A stretch of 6,361 nucleotides of DNA from Mariprofundus sp. Lineage in GTDB: Bacteria; Pseudomonadota; Zetaproteobacteria; Mariprofundales; Mariprofundaceae. This document shows positions 5,727 through 6,361 of the stretch, piece by piece; positions within the stretch are counted from its first letter, which is position 1, and each line of letters begins with the position of its first letter. The notes below the pieces were generated by a model. It was not told the origin of the DNA, searched no databases, and saw only the letters and a list, made by a program, of their open reading frames with translations. The stretch lies in contig JAUZQI010000149.1 of NCBI GenBank assembly GCA_030951095.1, forward strand, positions 1 to 6,361, written 5' to 3'. A program made the translations under genes and the position numbers.

Positions 5727-6242
5727 ATGTACGATACGCACGCTGAGGATTATGATAAATTTGAAAACGTTGAGCGGCTGAACAAGAGCCAGCAGAAACG
5801 TGAGATTCAGGAACTGCTGGAGTTAGGCAAACATCTGGCCTCGCTCGATGCCGTAGCACTGGGTAAAATGAACCTGCCTCATAAGCTGTTTCATGCCTTG
5901 ATGGATGTTCAGTCCATGAAACATGGTGCTGAAAAGCGGCAGTTCAAGCTTGTCTGCAAAATACTTCGACAGGTAAACACTGAATCACTACAACAAACCA
6001 TCGATGAGCTTGAGGTGAAAAAAGAAGATCAGGATAAAAACTTTCACCGCACAGAACGCTGGCGTGATCGCCTGATTGAAGAAGGCCAAACGGCCATGAC
6101 TGAATTTATGGCGAAATATCCGCAGGCCGGTGCCGGCGAAATCCGTCAATTGGTACGCAATGCCAATAAAGAGTTGCAACAAAACAAGCCGCATAAATCC
6201 TCCCGGGCTCTGTTTCGCTTGTTACGGAATATCATACAATAA
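5727..6242 (+). CDS. darP: Ribosome maturation factor DarP (YjgA, DUF615 family)
   Basis: A 171-residue, charged, helical protein. It matches E. coli YjgA/DarP along its length, most clearly in RDRLIEEG (113-120), LVRNANKE (142-149) and NKPHKSSRALFRLLR (153-167), where the E. coli protein has RDRLIDQG, LIRNAKKE and NKPPKSARQIFQYLR (recalled sequence). DarP associates with pre-50S particles and helps late assembly of the large ribosomal subunit in the cytoplasm. The usual acidic N-terminal extension is shorter here, giving 171 rather than about 183 residues. ATG 5727 is the only plausible start: no ATG, GTG or TTG lies between it and the in-frame stop upstream, and the next Met is residue 48 inside the conserved domain. 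No Shine-Dalgarno sequence precedes it; AAGGA near 5690 is far too distant. With prfC it makes a loose translation-related neighbourhood. Confidence 0.93.
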   Translation: MYDTHAEDYDKFENVERLNKSQQKREIQELLELGKHLASLDAVALGKMNLPHKLFHALMDVQSMKHGAEKRQFKLVCKILRQVNTESLQQTIDELEVKKEDQDKNFHRTERWRDRLIEEGQTAMTEFMAKYPQAGAGEIRQLVRNANKELQQNKPHKSSRALFRLLRNIIQ

Positions 6243-6251
6243 ATGGCAGCA

Positions 6252-6269
6252 TTTGCCTCATGAGGCAAA
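6252..6269. terminator. Perfect 18-bp palindrome just after darP; possible transcription end
   Basis: TTTGCCTCATGAGGCAAA begins 10 nt after the darP stop and is its own reverse complement. It can form a stem of six to seven pairs in RNA. No T-run follows on either strand, so it is not a standard intrinsic terminator. It could instead be a protein binding site. Confidence 0.35.
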
Positions 6270-6325
6270 CAGCAACCCTGCATATATGCTATCGTCACCC
6301 GCCACTGGCTTCGCTGCATCTGATC

Positions 6326-6359
6326 AATCTGGTTAGGGAAGCGCTGATCAAACCAGATT
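6326..6359. repeat. 9-bp inverted repeat at the right edge
   Basis: AATCTGGTT (6326-6334) and AACCAGATT (6351-6359) are perfect complements with a 16-nt spacer. CTGATCAA also occurs twice directly (6320-6327 and 6344-6351). The window stops too soon to tell whether this is a terminator-like hairpin or part of an element end. Confidence 0.5.
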
Positions 6360-6361
6360 TA
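6337..6361. mobile_element. Possible IS5-type element end (only 25 bp visible)
   Basis: GGAAGCGCTGATCAA directly follows TTAG (6333-6336). IS5-group elements insert at YTAR targets and have ends beginning GGAAG. This is a short resemblance made from memory and no transposase is in view, so it is a weak call. Confidence 0.25.

Noticed and set aside
5123..5728. Long minus-strand open frame opposite the stress protein gene (201 codons)
   Set aside because: It is the antisense of a clear UspA gene and shows no family features of its own.

Overview
The window reads as ordinary chromosomal DNA of a Gram-negative proteobacterium of medium GC content. An outer-membrane FadL-family porin, release factor RF3 and the DUF615 ribosome factor DarP together suggest a beta-, gamma- or zetaproteobacterium; this is inferred from gene content and not from a marker gene. 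All coordinates are on the window's plus strand.

Left half (1-3261), minus strand. From right to left it holds a membrane-anchored protein with a cupredoxin-like C-terminus (2661-3236), a TVP38/TMEM64 (VTT-domain) membrane protein (1951-2640), a flavoprotein disulfide reductase of the dihydrolipoamide dehydrogenase/mercuric reductase class (401-1816), and the first 106 codons of a FadL-type outer-membrane protein that runs off the left edge. The first two are separated by 20 nt and look co-transcribed. The reductase follows after 134 nt that carry three CGCAAAG repeats and a complementary copy. The TVP38 protein and the reductase probably act together at the inner membrane in a redox function that is not defined.

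Right half (3377-6242), plus strand. prfC (RF3, translation termination), a universal stress protein and darP (50S ribosome maturation) are each separated by clear intergenic gaps. All three have a similar -10 hexamer (TACACT or TAGACT) and a -35 ending in ACA, 17 nt apart. In darP the -10 lies so close to the ATG that its mRNA may be leaderless.

The most notable item is in the divergent region. Positions 3101-3261 form a 161-bp non-autonomous element with perfect 18-bp terminal inverted repeats, a 5-bp ATAAA direct repeat on both sides, and inner arms that fold to a hairpin tip at the exact midpoint. This looks like a foldback MITE. It has landed at the 5' end of the cupredoxin-like gene, and the present reading frame starts inside it. 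A weaker sign of mobile DNA is at the right edge, where TTAG followed by GGAAGCGCTG resembles the end of an IS5-type element. I found no RNA genes, CRISPR array or defence system.
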